NCBI RefSeq assembly: GCF_014145395.1
Contig: NZ_JACHTE010000002.1
Span: 365,146 to 429,145 of the forward strand
Length of the DNA stretch: 64,000 nt
Reading direction: 5' to 3'
Source of the DNA: Marilutibacter penaei
Lineage (GTDB): Bacteria > Pseudomonadota > Gammaproteobacteria > Xanthomonadales > Xanthomonadaceae
Part shown: piece after piece, positions 40,263-48,768 of the stretch
Layout: every line of letters begins with the position of its first letter
How positions within the stretch are numbered: the first letter of the stretch is position 1
Notes under the pieces: generated by a model
The model's database searches: none
What the model was told of the DNA's origin: nothing
The model's input: the letters and a program-made list of their open reading frames with translations, nothing else
Made by a program: the position numbers and the translations under genes

Positions 40263-40287
40263 CGGTTCAGGGAACGGTCCCTAAGAT
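40259..40287 (+). promoter_or_regulatory. Promoter of the tRNA-Ala/tRNA-Glu operon
   Basis: TTGACG (40259-40264), 17-bp spacer, TAAGAT (40282-40287), followed by a G+C-rich discriminator (GGCCG) typical of stringently controlled stable-RNA promoters. tRNA-Ala begins 20 bp further on. Confidence 0.8.
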
Positions 40288-40307
40288 GGCCGTCTTTCCA
40301 GCGCAGT

Positions 40308-40383
<76 letters not shown>

Positions 40384-40409
40384 CTTTACTGGAAACATCG
40401 CAACACCTC

Positions 40410-40485
40410 GTCCCCATCGTCTAGAGGCCTAGGACACAACCCTTTCACGGTTGCGACCGGGGTTCGAATCCCCGTGGGGACGCCA
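40410..40485 (+). tRNA. tRNA-Glu (anticodon TTC)
   Basis: 76 nt with CCA encoded. Acceptor GTCCCCA/TGGGGAC, anticodon stem CAACC/GGTTG around loop CTTTCAC (anticodon TTC), T arm GGGGTTCGAATCCCC. It lies 26 bp after tRNA-Ala in one operon and is the last core feature before the accessory region. Confidence 0.97.
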
Positions 40486-40491
40486 GATTCG

Positions 40492-40523
40492 ACAAGAAGC
40501 CCGCCTCGTGCGGGCTTTCTTGT
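40492..40523 (+). terminator. Terminator of the tRNA operon
   Basis: Stem AGCCCGC / GCGGGCT with loop CTCGT, extended by ACAAGA / TCTTGT around a single bulged T, ending in a T-rich stretch. It starts 7 bp after tRNA-Glu. Confidence 0.8.
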
Positions 40524-40640
40524 GTCGGGTGCTTTCGCATCGCGTCGCGGACCGGCAAGCCTGCACGTGCCCCGGGTTGCGCGGTCGCGTCGGCTGCGCG
40601 AGCATCCGGGCATTCACTTCCGTCGACGTATCATTCCCGC

Positions 40641-41051
40641 ATGTCCCGCGCTTCGATCCTGTTGCGACTGATGATGGTTGTGCTGCTGGTGCTCAATGGC
40701 ATCGGCGGCGCAACGGCGTCCGCGCGCATGGTCTTCGGGCATGGCACGCATGCCGCTGCACTCTCCGCGTCGAACGCGGTCGGCGACCCTGACTGCCACG
40801 ACATCGCGATGGCAATGGAAGACGGCGTGGATGCGCGGATGGCGCGGGCGCCTCTTGGCAACGACGGCGAAGAACCCGGGTGTTGCGATACAGGGGCGTG
40901 CCTGTGCGAATGCGCGCAGCACGGCTGGACCATGCCCGCACTGGCGGCGGTCGCACATGCGCGCTCGGGGATCACAAGCGCCGTGCATCCCCTGACCGAT
41001 GGGCATCCCGACCCCGTCACGCATCGACTGATCCGACCACCGATCGCGTAG
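40641..41051 (+). CDS. copL: CopL-like metal-binding regulatory protein
   Basis: In Xanthomonas CopL is needed for copper-induced expression of copAB. This 136-residue protein has a hydrophobic N-terminal signal (residues about 7-27), a middle rich in His, Met, Asp and Cys (GHGTHAAAL, DCHDIAMAMEDG, PGCCDTGACLCECAQHGW) fit for metal binding, and the family-like end HRLIRPPIA. It precedes copA by 115 bp. The weak overall conservation of CopL makes the call depend partly on context. Confidence 0.78.
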   Translation: MSRASILLRLMMVVLLVLNGIGGATASARMVFGHGTHAAALSASNAVGDPDCHDIAMAMEDGVDARMARAPLGNDGEEPGCCDTGACLCECAQHGWTMPALAAVAHARSGITSAVHPLTDGHPDPVTHRLIRPPIA

Positions 41052-41166
41052 CCCGCATGCACCCCGTGTGCCGTCGAGGTGCTTCGTCATCCATCAGTGA
41101 CGGGGTGCCGCATTCCGCGTCGTCCGCGAGGACGGCGTCGTCGATTTGATTGCGGAGCTTCAACAG

Positions 41167-42975
41167 ATGTCTGATCCCCATTCCGATGTGCGCCGCGGCT
41201 CGCCGCTTGCGCCGTCGCGTCGCCGTTTCGTACAGGGCCTTGCCGCGGGCGGCGCGATCGCCGGCCTTGCAGGCTGGCCGCGCGCCAGCTGGGCCCTGAA
41301 GTCGCCCGGCCAGGCCGAAGTCCTGTCCGGCACGGATTTCCAGCTGTCGATCGGGGAAACCCCGGTCGACTTCACCGGGCGCGTGCGCCCCGCGGTCACG
41401 GTCAATGGCCGACTGCCCGCGCCCTTGCTGCGCTGGCGCGAGGGCACCACAGTGAACCTGCACGTACGCAACGATCTGCCCGCCGGCTCCATCCACGGCG
41501 ACACGACCTCGATCCACTGGCACGGCATCATCCTGCCGGCGAACATGGACGGCGTGCCGGGACTCAGCTTCGATGGCATCGGTCGCGGCGAGGCGTACCA
41601 CTATCGATTCCACGTGGGGCAGGGCGGCACCTACTGGTACCACAGCCATTCCGGTTTCCAGGAGCAGGCCGGACTGTATGGCCCGCTTGTCATCGACCCG
41701 ATCGCGCCAGAGCCCTTCAGCTTCGACCGCGACTACGTGGTGATGCTGTCCGACTGGACCGACCTCGATCCGGCGTCGCTGTTCACGCGGCTGAAGAAGA
41801 TGGCGAGCTTCGACAACTACTACATGCGGACGGTGGGCGATTTTGCCCGCGATGCCGGGCGGGACGGGCTTGCTGCGACCCTGCGCGACCGGCGCGCCTG
41901 GGGCGACATGCGCATGACGCCGAGCGACCTGTCGGACGTCAACGCGCACACCTACACGTACCTGATGAACGGCACGACCTCGCTGGGCAACTGGACGGGA
42001 CTGTTCCGCTCGGGCGAGAAGCTGCGGCTGCGCTTCATCAACGGATCGGGCATGACGTATTTCGATGTCCGGATCCCGGGCCTGAAGATGACGGTCGTAG
42101 CGGTGGACGGCATGCATGTGCATCCGGTCAGCGTCGACGAGTTCCGCATCGCTGTCGCGGAAACCTTCGACGTGATCGTCGAGCCGACGGGGCAGGATGC
42201 GTTCACGATCTTCGCGCAGGACATGGGCCGTACCGGCCACGTCAGCGGTACCCTGGCGGTACGCGAGGGCCTGCGCGCACCGGTGCCGGCGCTGGATGTC
42301 CGCCCGATCCTGACGATGGCTGACATGGGCCACGGTGGCATGGAGCATGGCCGAGGCATGTCGGGCGGGAAGGGCATGGAAGGCGGTTGCGGCGCCAGCA
42401 TGGGGCATGCCGGGATGGATCACGGTGGGATGGACCATGGCGGACCCGCGATGCAGTCGCATCCCGCGAGCGAGGCGGGCAACCCGCTGGTCGACATGCA
42501 GACGATGGCGCCGGTCCCACGCCTGGACGACCCGGGCATCGGCCTGCGCGACAACGGCCGCCGGGTGCTGCGCTATGGCGACCTGCGCAGCCTGTTCGAG
42601 GACCCGGATGGGCGCGACCCGGGCCGTGAGGTCGAACTGCACCTGACCGGGCACATGGAAAAGTTCGCGTGGTCCTTCAATGGCATCAAGTTCGCCAGCG
42701 CGGAGCCCCTGCGCCTGACGTACGGTGAGCGGATGCGCATCGTGCTGGTCAACGACACCATGATGACCCACCCCATCCACCTGCATGGCGTCTGGAGCGA
42801 CCTCGAGGACGAGCAGGGCAACTTCATGGTGCGCAAGCACACGGTCGACATGCCGCCCGGGACGCGGCGCAGTTATCGCGTGCGTGCCGATGCGCTCGGC
42901 CGCTGGGCCTTCCACTGCCACCTGCTGTTCCATATGGAAGCCGGGATGATGCGGGAAGTGAGGATCGAGGAATGA
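41167..42975 (+). CDS. copA: Copper-resistance multicopper oxidase CopA
   Basis: Periplasmic oxidase that probably converts Cu(I) to the less toxic Cu(II) and binds copper. The 602-residue protein has a Tat signal (RRRFVQGLAAGGAIAGLAGW), the copper ligands SIHWHG, WYHSHSGFQ, HPIHLHG and the HCHLLFHMEAGM type 1 site. A Met/His/Gly-rich tract lies around residues 385-425 (for example MGHAGMDHGGMDHGG). ATG at 41167 is used; an in-frame TTG lies upstream. It overlaps copB by 4 bp. Confidence 0.95.
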   Translation: MSDPHSDVRRGSPLAPSRRRFVQGLAAGGAIAGLAGWPRASWALKSPGQAEVLSGTDFQLSIGETPVDFTGRVRPAVTVNGRLPAPLLRWREGTTVNLHVRNDLPAGSIHGDTTSIHWHGIILPANMDGVPGLSFDGIGRGEAYHYRFHVGQGGTYWYHSHSGFQEQAGLYGPLVIDPIAPEPFSFDRDYVVMLSDWTDLDPASLFTRLKKMASFDNYYMRTVGDFARDAGRDGLAATLRDRRAWGDMRMTPSDLSDVNAHTYTYLMNGTTSLGNWTGLFRSGEKLRLRFINGSGMTYFDVRIPGLKMTVVAVDGMHVHPVSVDEFRIAVAETFDVIVEPTGQDAFTIFAQDMGRTGHVSGTLAVREGLRAPVPALDVRPILTMADMGHGGMEHGRGMSGGKGMEGGCGASMGHAGMDHGGMDHGGPAMQSHPASEAGNPLVDMQTMAPVPRLDDPGIGLRDNGRRVLRYGDLRSLFEDPDGRDPGREVELHLTGHMEKFAWSFNGIKFASAEPLRLTYGERMRIVLVNDTMMTHPIHLHGVWSDLEDEQGNFMVRKHTVDMPPGTRRSYRVRADALGRWAFHCHLLFHMEAGMMREVRIEE

Positions 42976-43973
42976 AGCGCAACGTCCTTGCACTCATCCT
43001 TCTTCCGCTGGTCGGGGGCCTCGTGGGCGGAAACGCCTGGGCGCAGGATCCCCATGCGGGGCACCGCGGCCAGGGCGAGCCGCTGCCCGCAGCCGATGCC
43101 GGCGAGCCTGGCGAAGCGGTGCCGCCCGACGCGCATCGACACGCACCACCGTCCACGGATCCCCATGCCGGGATGGACCATGGGCAGGGGGGCCACCAGC
43201 GCATGGATCATTCCACGCACGGCGCAGGCGAGGGGCAACATGACGCATCCGGCGCCCTGCCGGTCACACCCGTCCCGGCACTGACCGATGCCGACCGCGC
43301 CGCGGCGTTCCCCTCGCTGCAGGCGCATGCGATGCACGGCGAGCGCATCCACAGCTACTGGTCGCTCGATCGACTCGAAGCCTGGGATGCCGATTCGGAC
43401 GGGACCGGCGTCGGCTGGGAGGCCCTGGCATGGGTCGGCACCGACATCGACCGCGTGTGGCTGCGCAGCGAAGGCGAGCGTATCGATCGGGGCACCGAGG
43501 CGGCGGACTTCGAGGTGCTGTACGGTCGCAGCGTTTCGCGCTGGTGGGATGTCGTCGGTGGCGTCCGGCACGACTTCGGCGAAGGGCCGTCGCAGACCTT
43601 CGCCGCGTTCGGCGTTCAGGGCCTGGCGCCGATGAAGTTCGAGGTCAGCGCGACGGGATACCTTGGATCCTCGGGTCAGAGCGCCGCGCAGCTGGAGGCG
43701 GAATATGAAACGTTGCTCACGAACAGGCTCGTGCTGCAATGGCTCGGCGAAGCGACCCTGTACGGGAAAGATGATGCGAGGCGCGGCATCGGATCAGGCC
43801 TGTCGTCGCTGGAAGCCGGTGCGCGACTGCGTTATGAGTTCGACCGCAGGATCGCCCCGTACATCGGGGTGAGCTGGGAGCGCGCCTATGGCCAGACGGC
43901 CGACTTCAAACGCGCGCATGGCGAAGCTGCCGAAGAGACCCGTATCGTGGCCGGCATCCGGCTCTGGTTCTGA
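42972..43973 (+). CDS. copB: Copper-resistance outer-membrane protein CopB
   Basis: Outer-membrane beta-barrel of the CopB family, thought to sequester or export copper. The 333-residue protein has a signal peptide (MKRNVLALILLPLVGGLVGGNAWA), a His/Met-rich loop (DPHAGMDHGQGGHQRMDHSTHG) and the CopB barrel (GERIHSYWSLDRLEAWDAD through to AGIRLWF, ending with an aromatic residue as outer-membrane barrels do). ATGA overlap with copA. Confidence 0.94.
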   Translation: MKRNVLALILLPLVGGLVGGNAWAQDPHAGHRGQGEPLPAADAGEPGEAVPPDAHRHAPPSTDPHAGMDHGQGGHQRMDHSTHGAGEGQHDASGALPVTPVPALTDADRAAAFPSLQAHAMHGERIHSYWSLDRLEAWDADSDGTGVGWEALAWVGTDIDRVWLRSEGERIDRGTEAADFEVLYGRSVSRWWDVVGGVRHDFGEGPSQTFAAFGVQGLAPMKFEVSATGYLGSSGQSAAQLEAEYETLLTNRLVLQWLGEATLYGKDDARRGIGSGLSSLEAGARLRYEFDRRIAPYIGVSWERAYGQTADFKRAHGEAAEETRIVAGIRLWF

Positions 43974-43984
43974 AGGAGGGAAGA

Positions 43985-44500
43985 GTGAACATCATCCATC
44001 GAGCGATCCCGGTTCTTGCTACCGTCCTGCTGGCGGCCTGTGCCGGACAGGCCGCGCCGCAATCCGAAGCGGACCTGGCCGCCATCGGAGCCGGGAGCGA
44101 GGCGCCCACCCGAGGCGTCTTGCCACCGGTCATCGTCCACAAGAGTCCGACCTGCGGATGTTGCACGAAATGGGTCGACCACCTGCGCGCGTCGGGTTTC
44201 GAGGTCGAGGTGCAGGACCATGCGCCCGATGCGCTGAGCCGCCTCAAGTCGGAACTGGGCGTGCCTTTCGGCAAGGGCTCGTGCCACACCGCCGAAGTCG
44301 CCGGTCTGTTCGTGGAGGGCCATGTGCCCGCCGAAGACGTCAAGCGTTTGCTGGATGATCCAGGCGAGGCGAAGGGCCTCGTGCTTCCGGGCATGCCGTT
44401 GGGGTCGCCCGGCATGGAGGTCCCTGATGGTTCGGTCCAGCCGTACACGGTCGAGCGCGTGGAGGCCGATGGCCAGACGACGCCTTTCGCTTCGCATTGA
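43985..44500 (+). CDS. DUF411 metal-binding lipoprotein-like protein
   Basis: A 171-residue exported protein of the DUF411 family, often found in copper clusters. It starts with GTG after GAAGGAGGG. The signal peptide ends LLAACAGQ, which could act as a lipobox (LAAC). The conserved PTCGCCTKWVDHLRASGF holds the likely metal-binding CxCC, and CHTAEVAGLFVEGHVPAEDVKRLL follows. Last gene of the copper operon; the Tn7-like module begins within the next 98 bp. Confidence 0.88.
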   Translation: MNIIHRAIPVLATVLLAACAGQAAPQSEADLAAIGAGSEAPTRGVLPPVIVHKSPTCGCCTKWVDHLRASGFEVEVQDHAPDALSRLKSELGVPFGKGSCHTAEVAGLFVEGHVPAEDVKRLLDDPGEAKGLVLPGMPLGSPGMEVPDGSVQPYTVERVEADGQTTPFASH

Positions 44501-44598
44501 TACGGGTTTGCAAGGCGCGACGTGTCTGTCCGAATCCGAAACGGCGCCTCCAGAGAAAACATTTAAAAACAGTTGCTTAGAAATACTGGAGTACAGAC

Positions 44599-45318
44599 TT
44601 GTGGTTGACGCCATGGACAGAACTCTGTATCCCTTTCTACGGGTCAAGCCGGGGTACGCTCGTGGTCGATGCTGGTTCGCAGTTTAAGCCGCGGAAGATC
44701 AGCGACGCCGAGTTCCGGCGCTCAAATGTTTTCGTGGCCTGGTCGGGGAAGGTCGACCGTCAGGTCCAGCTGATAGGGCCCAGCCAGTACGATGCTTGGC
44801 TGTTGACTGAGTTCGACTCAGATGTTGCTTGGTTTTGTGAGCGGCCGCCGATCTATCTCGAACTGTTGCCCTTGGAGGGCAAGCGACGCCCCCTCGACTT
44901 CTGGGTGCGGCAACGTTCCGGTAAACAGTTCGGCATAGTGCTTCATGACGTAGCGCTGGCCCGCGACAAAACCTGTCCACTCGACCTCCTCAAGCGGTCG
45001 ATTAAGGCTTCTAAGCTGAAATGCGAGGTATGGCAGCCGGCTGATATTCGTAGCCGTAAGACATACGTGCGTAATCTCAAGGAACTGCAGCCGTTTATCG
45101 CTATGGGGCAGCAGTCGGACGATCAGTTAGCTGCGTCCATCGTAGCGCACCTAGAACGGGTCAAAACGGCCAGTTGGTCGGAGCTGATGACGGTGTTTGC
45201 TTCTCGATTCGAAGGAGTTGTCAACACGGAAATTGCCCGACTGATCCACGCGGGGCGTATTAAGGCCAATCTAGGCGAGCATGCATTGGCTTCCAATACG
45301 GTGTTAACCCTGTCATGA
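44599..45318 (+). CDS. tnsA: TnsA-like transposase endonuclease subunit
   Basis: In Tn7, TnsA cuts the 5' ends of the element and so makes transposition cut-and-paste. This roughly 239-residue protein has the TnsA N-terminal nuclease arrangement (SDVAWFCERPPIYLELLP, then RRPLDFWVRQRSGKQFGIVLHD). E81 and D100 fit catalytic positions, but the usual Glu/Gln-x-Lys on the next strand is absent; Val and His occur instead. A C-terminal helical winged domain follows (about 150-235). Start uncertain: TTG 44599 has GGAG 7 bp upstream; GTG 44662 is the alternative. It overlaps tnsB by 4 bp. Confidence 0.75.
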   Translation: MWLTPWTELCIPFYGSSRGTLVVDAGSQFKPRKISDAEFRRSNVFVAWSGKVDRQVQLIGPSQYDAWLLTEFDSDVAWFCERPPIYLELLPLEGKRRPLDFWVRQRSGKQFGIVLHDVALARDKTCPLDLLKRSIKASKLKCEVWQPADIRSRKTYVRNLKELQPFIAMGQQSDDQLAASIVAHLERVKTASWSELMTVFASRFEGVVNTEIARLIHAGRIKANLGEHALASNTVLTLS

Positions 45319-47201
45319 GCATCGCAGAGCGATTGGCGATGGCCCCGGAACTTCGGGACACGACCATATGGGACAAGCCACGCGAGTCGGACATACCCAA
45401 GGATGATCTCGAGGAATACCGTCGCCGGAAGAAGGCCGTAACCGCATATCTCAATGGTACGACCTTTGCCACGATTGACCAAGACTACGGTTACGCCAAG
45501 AGCCAGATCTACCGGATGATGAATCGATGTCTCACCGTGCGGCCAAACGGAACAATGTTTGGGTTTCACGCACTGATTCCAGGAGTCTCAATTGCCCCAT
45601 ACATGCGCAAATCGCCCGTGAACCCAGAACTGGCGGCGCAGGCCAAGGGCTTGGCTGGGGCATTTATTCAGCTCATGGCCGAGCATGAAGGGCTGTACCG
45701 GTATGTCGAGAAGCACGCCCTTAAAGCTGGGGGTAAGTCGGCTGCGGTCATTGCCAAGGCTATACGCGCAGAGTTCCTCAAGAAGTGCGCCAAGGTTCGG
45801 GCTCCGAACCAATACCCGTTCAATACCGATGATCAGGGCGCTCGTGCGCTTGTGCGTTTCATCGATCGAATGCGCGAGGATCACTATGCGACAAAGAGCG
45901 GGAACGAAGAAGAACGTGCCGATTTATTTGATCAGCCATTAACAGCACAACCATCGGGAGCGCAACAGCTTCGGCCCTTCGAAGAAGCCGAACATGACGG
46001 CCATAACGGCGACTTCTATTTCGTCATCAAGACGCGCGGGCGGCGAGGGGAATGGATCTATACAACTCCGATGCGATTATGGCTATTGATCCTGATTGAT
46101 CGCTCCAGTCGAGCCATTCTGGGGTATGCGTATAGATTGGGTAGTACGAATTACCCCGCTATCTCGGTCATGCGCTCGTTCGTGCATGCGATAACTCCCT
46201 GGAAGCCCAAGGACCTGACGTTGCCCCATTTAGCCTACAAGGAAGGGGCTGGGTTTCCCTCGGGCGTAGCGCCCCGCGCCCGGGGTCGCCTAGTCGATCT
46301 CGTGTGCTTTGATGGCGCCAAGGCCAATACCGCGAAAGTCACAATGCGTGGCCTCACTAGAGTAATGGGGGCTACCATCAATTACGGCCGCGTACGATAC
46401 CCCATTGCCCGTCCGTTTATCGAGCGCCTGAACCAGACATTGGAAACGCACGGATTCCGTCGCCTGCCGATGGGCTTTAATCCGAAGGGGCCCAAGGAGG
46501 AGCGAGAGAGCGCCCTAAAGGCCGCTAGCGAGCATGCCGTGACTACGGATGAGTTGGAGCAAGTGATCGACGTCATGCTGGCCAATTACAACGCTGATTC
46601 TCACGAAGATCTGGTCAATCGAAGCCCGATTGAATACATCCGGATGTGGGACAGCCAGACGGTGTCGCCGCTGCGGCGTGTCGATAACCCAGAGGAACTT
46701 GCGCAAAGATTTCTACGGCTTGAGTTCATTAAGACGATTCGTGGTGGAGGTGACTCCCATCGTACGCCATACATCGAACTCTGGTGGGCTCGCTACACGA
46801 ACGACGTGCTAAGGAAGATGAAGGATTCGATAGGTAAGAAAGTGCGCATAATCGTTGACGTTGACGGAGATATTCGCTTGATCCGCGGTTATCTGCGAAG
46901 AGGCAGTAAAGAGCTTCCGCTTGGCATCCTGAAGGCGGGCCCGCCCTGGCATTTGACAGCCCATACGCTAGAGCAACGACAGGCCGCTCACCGGGCCAAT
47001 AGAATTAAGAAGCTGGTCGTCAAACCGGGGACCGACATGATGCAGACGTTCAAGGAAGTGCGGCAGCGCGAAGCAGAGGAACGCAAGTCGGCAACGAATC
47101 AGTTGGTCAAGGCAGGTAGGATTGCAGATCCTGACATGCTCAACCGCGAGCGAGATGCAAGAGCGCGAGTCGCAAAGAAGGATTGGATTAAGCTTAAATA
47201 G
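45315..47201 (+). CDS. tnsB: TnsB/TniA-type DDE transposase
   Basis: Binds the transposon ends and cuts/joins their 3' strands. The 628-residue protein has an N-terminal HTH region (TFATIDQDYGYAKSQIYRMMNRC), an RNase H-fold core with D228 in EAEHDGHN, D333 in VCFDGAKANT and E370 in RPFIERLNQTLE (D-E spacing 36), and a Mu-transposase C-terminal beta-barrel followed by a basic tail (RDARARVAKKDWIKLK) suited to bind TnsC. The full catalytic triad indicates a potentially active enzyme. Sits between tnsA and tnsC in one operon. Confidence 0.88.
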   Translation: MSIAERLAMAPELRDTTIWDKPRESDIPKDDLEEYRRRKKAVTAYLNGTTFATIDQDYGYAKSQIYRMMNRCLTVRPNGTMFGFHALIPGVSIAPYMRKSPVNPELAAQAKGLAGAFIQLMAEHEGLYRYVEKHALKAGGKSAAVIAKAIRAEFLKKCAKVRAPNQYPFNTDDQGARALVRFIDRMREDHYATKSGNEEERADLFDQPLTAQPSGAQQLRPFEEAEHDGHNGDFYFVIKTRGRRGEWIYTTPMRLWLLILIDRSSRAILGYAYRLGSTNYPAISVMRSFVHAITPWKPKDLTLPHLAYKEGAGFPSGVAPRARGRLVDLVCFDGAKANTAKVTMRGLTRVMGATINYGRVRYPIARPFIERLNQTLETHGFRRLPMGFNPKGPKEERESALKAASEHAVTTDELEQVIDVMLANYNADSHEDLVNRSPIEYIRMWDSQTVSPLRRVDNPEELAQRFLRLEFIKTIRGGGDSHRTPYIELWWARYTNDVLRKMKDSIGKKVRIIVDVDGDIRLIRGYLRRGSKELPLGILKAGPPWHLTAHTLEQRQAAHRANRIKKLVVKPGTDMMQTFKEVRQREAEERKSATNQLVKAGRIADPDMLNRERDARARVAKKDWIKLK

Positions 47202-47214
47202 AAAGGAGTAGAGC

Positions 47215-48159
47215 ATGCACCCGGTAGAGCTCGACGACTATGTCATACCAACAAATGCGTTGGAGGCTTTCGTCAATGTGTGCGTCGGCTGGATCAACTC
47301 GAACCTTGTAGGCGCACTAGTGCCAGGCCTCCAGCGTATCGGAAAGAGTCTGGCCATTGAGTACTTCGTAGCGAACTATCGCAGGTGGCTTGGAAAATCG
47401 GTTGGGGTGGTGTCGGCCGAAGTTTTGTCTCACAAGGGCGGGATCTCGGAAGGCGCGTTTTGGGGTGATTTGCTGAGGTCCATGAAGCGGCCTACTAAGA
47501 AGCGCAGTCCGGAAGATCGACGCGACCTTTTTGTTGGGCGATTAGTGGAGGCAGCAGCGCGTACCGAGAAGAGGAAAGTCATCATCTTCATCGATGAGGC
47601 CCAGCTATTGGACGATTCTCTGTTCAAGCTGCTCATCGGAGTTCACAACGAGCTCTGGCGCATCTATCGAATCAAATGCGTGTGGATTCTGGTAGGGCAG
47701 CCGGAATTGGAGACGGTTGCGTCCACTTTCATTGCCGAAGGCAAGCGCCAGGTGGTTGGCCGATTCATGGCAGACACCTATGTATTCCAACCGCTAACTA
47801 GCATCACCGACTTCAAGGCTGCCTTGGAATGCTACGATCTAAACCTATGTTATCCGGTGGGCGGCCCGTCGTTTACTGAGCACTTCGCGCCTACTGCGTG
47901 GGAAGCCGGCTATCGGCTGGCATCCGACGCCGATATGATCTATGGGCGCATCACTCAAGCGCGTACAGACAACGGTCTGCCCGAAGAACAGGGCATGACC
48001 ATGCAGGGCTTTACGACTCTGATGAATTGGATCCTGATCAATTCTCTGCCAACTCTGAAGCCCGGCGACAAGCTGGATTCCAAGGTTGTCGATGAAGCAA
48101 TTGTCGCCACGAATTGCATGATCTTCGAGCAGCAAGAAGCGTTACTCGCTACTGCATGA
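47215..48159 (+). CDS. tnsC: TnsC/TniB-type AAA+ ATPase
   Basis: Regulator that joins the target complex to the transposase. The 314-residue protein has Walker A GLQRIGKS (residues 38-45), Walker B KVIIFIDEAQLL (about 121-132), and sensor-like segments WILVGQPELE and RFMADTYVFQPL. AAAGGAG precedes the ATG, 13 bp after tnsB. TnsC normally works with TniQ/TnsD, which is not seen nearby. Confidence 0.85.
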   Translation: MHPVELDDYVIPTNALEAFVNVCVGWINSNLVGALVPGLQRIGKSLAIEYFVANYRRWLGKSVGVVSAEVLSHKGGISEGAFWGDLLRSMKRPTKKRSPEDRRDLFVGRLVEAAARTEKRKVIIFIDEAQLLDDSLFKLLIGVHNELWRIYRIKCVWILVGQPELETVASTFIAEGKRQVVGRFMADTYVFQPLTSITDFKAALECYDLNLCYPVGGPSFTEHFAPTAWEAGYRLASDADMIYGRITQARTDNGLPEEQGMTMQGFTTLMNWILINSLPTLKPGDKLDSKVVDEAIVATNCMIFEQQEALLATA

Positions 48160-48273
48160 CCAATGCCGACCACCCTTAGACGCCAGTGTACTCTGGAGAT
48201 GCCGAGGATTAGTGGGGGTAGGTCAGAGGGGCATTTCGGTCTTTCGTGATGCCAATTGCCGTTTCTTCGCGGT

Positions 48274-48648
48274 TTATTTTTGCTCGCTCGTTGAGCTGGA
48301 CAGGCGGTCAGATGCATTAGCTGACGCCCTTGCTTGAGTCGCGTAGGTCTCCAAGAACATCGCTGTATGAAAGCGATATTGTTGGGCTTCGCTCGGGAGG
48401 GGAATCCCTAGTTGCTTGGCCACAAGCGTCGCGTAATTAAGTTGGGCATCTGTTGGTTGCTTCAGATCCCAGTCGATGCTTTCAACAAGCAATTTCTCGA
48501 GACTTTGCTCGAGCTTCCGTACGAAGGTTTCGCGAACGCGACGGTCCTTGATGCGTTCGTACTGAATCGTGAGCGCCGATTCCAGTCGATCCGAAACGTA
48601 GAGCTCAAGGGACATGTCCACGGCTGGGTTGACGAGGTATAGGGCCAT
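48274..48648 (-). CDS. Small protein of unknown function downstream of tnsC
   Basis: A 124-residue (or 113 if started at the ATG at 48615) soluble, helical protein. I do not recognise it firmly. The stretch QPTDAQLNYATLVAKQLGIPLPSEA resembles short motifs of the type TxxQxxYAxxLAxxLGxxxP found in DUF3072-like and some plasmid proteins. It is on the opposite strand to tnsABC and has the same lower G+C, so it probably belongs to the mobile element. Upstream (right) it faces the XRE gene divergently. Confidence 0.6.
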   Translation of the reverse strand: MALYLVNPAVDMSLELYVSDRLESALTIQYERIKDRRVRETFVRKLEQSLEKLLVESIDWDLKQPTDAQLNYATLVAKQLGIPLPSEAQQYRFHTAMFLETYATQARASANASDRLSSSTSEQK

Positions 48649-48702
48649 CAGTCGCGTGCTTCGCTGGTTGGTCGCTATTCGGGCCGATCCTAGTCGAGAT
48701 CC

Positions 48703-48719
48703 TACATGATTTTCATGTA
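48703..48719. promoter_or_regulatory. Palindrome upstream of the XRE gene, probable operator
   Basis: TACATGA-TTT-TCATGTA, a perfect 7-3-7 palindrome 49 bp before the XRE ATG and 54 bp from the divergent small gene. Position and shape fit autoregulation by the HTH protein. Confidence 0.55.
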
Positions 48720-48768
48720 ATCGGTAGTCGTGCCATAGCTTTTGTGGTCGCCCACTCCTGGTGCGACC

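Larger units (their letters stand above)
44501..48159 (+). mobile_element. Tn7-like transposition module (tnsABC); element ends not identified
   Basis: Three consecutive genes encode a TnsA-like endonuclease, a TnsB/TniA DDE transposase and a TnsC/TniB ATPase. They are visibly more A+T-rich than the flanking copper and czc genes and use different codons, a sign of transfer. In Tn7-like elements tnsA lies next to one end and reads inward, so that end should fall in 44501-44598; TGTCTGTCC at 44527 starts with the TGT seen at such ends but I find no matching inverted copy. No TniQ/TnsD gene is in the window. The cargo may extend far to the right. Confidence 0.8.

Noticed and set aside
40410..40485. 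Possible attachment site at the tRNA-Glu 3' end
   Set aside because: No second copy of the tRNA end and no integrase seen in the window.
44524..44549. TGTCTGTCCGAATCCGAAAC as the Tn7-like terminal repeat
   Set aside because: Starts with TGT as expected, but no inverted partner or repeated TnsB site could be found, so the end is not called.
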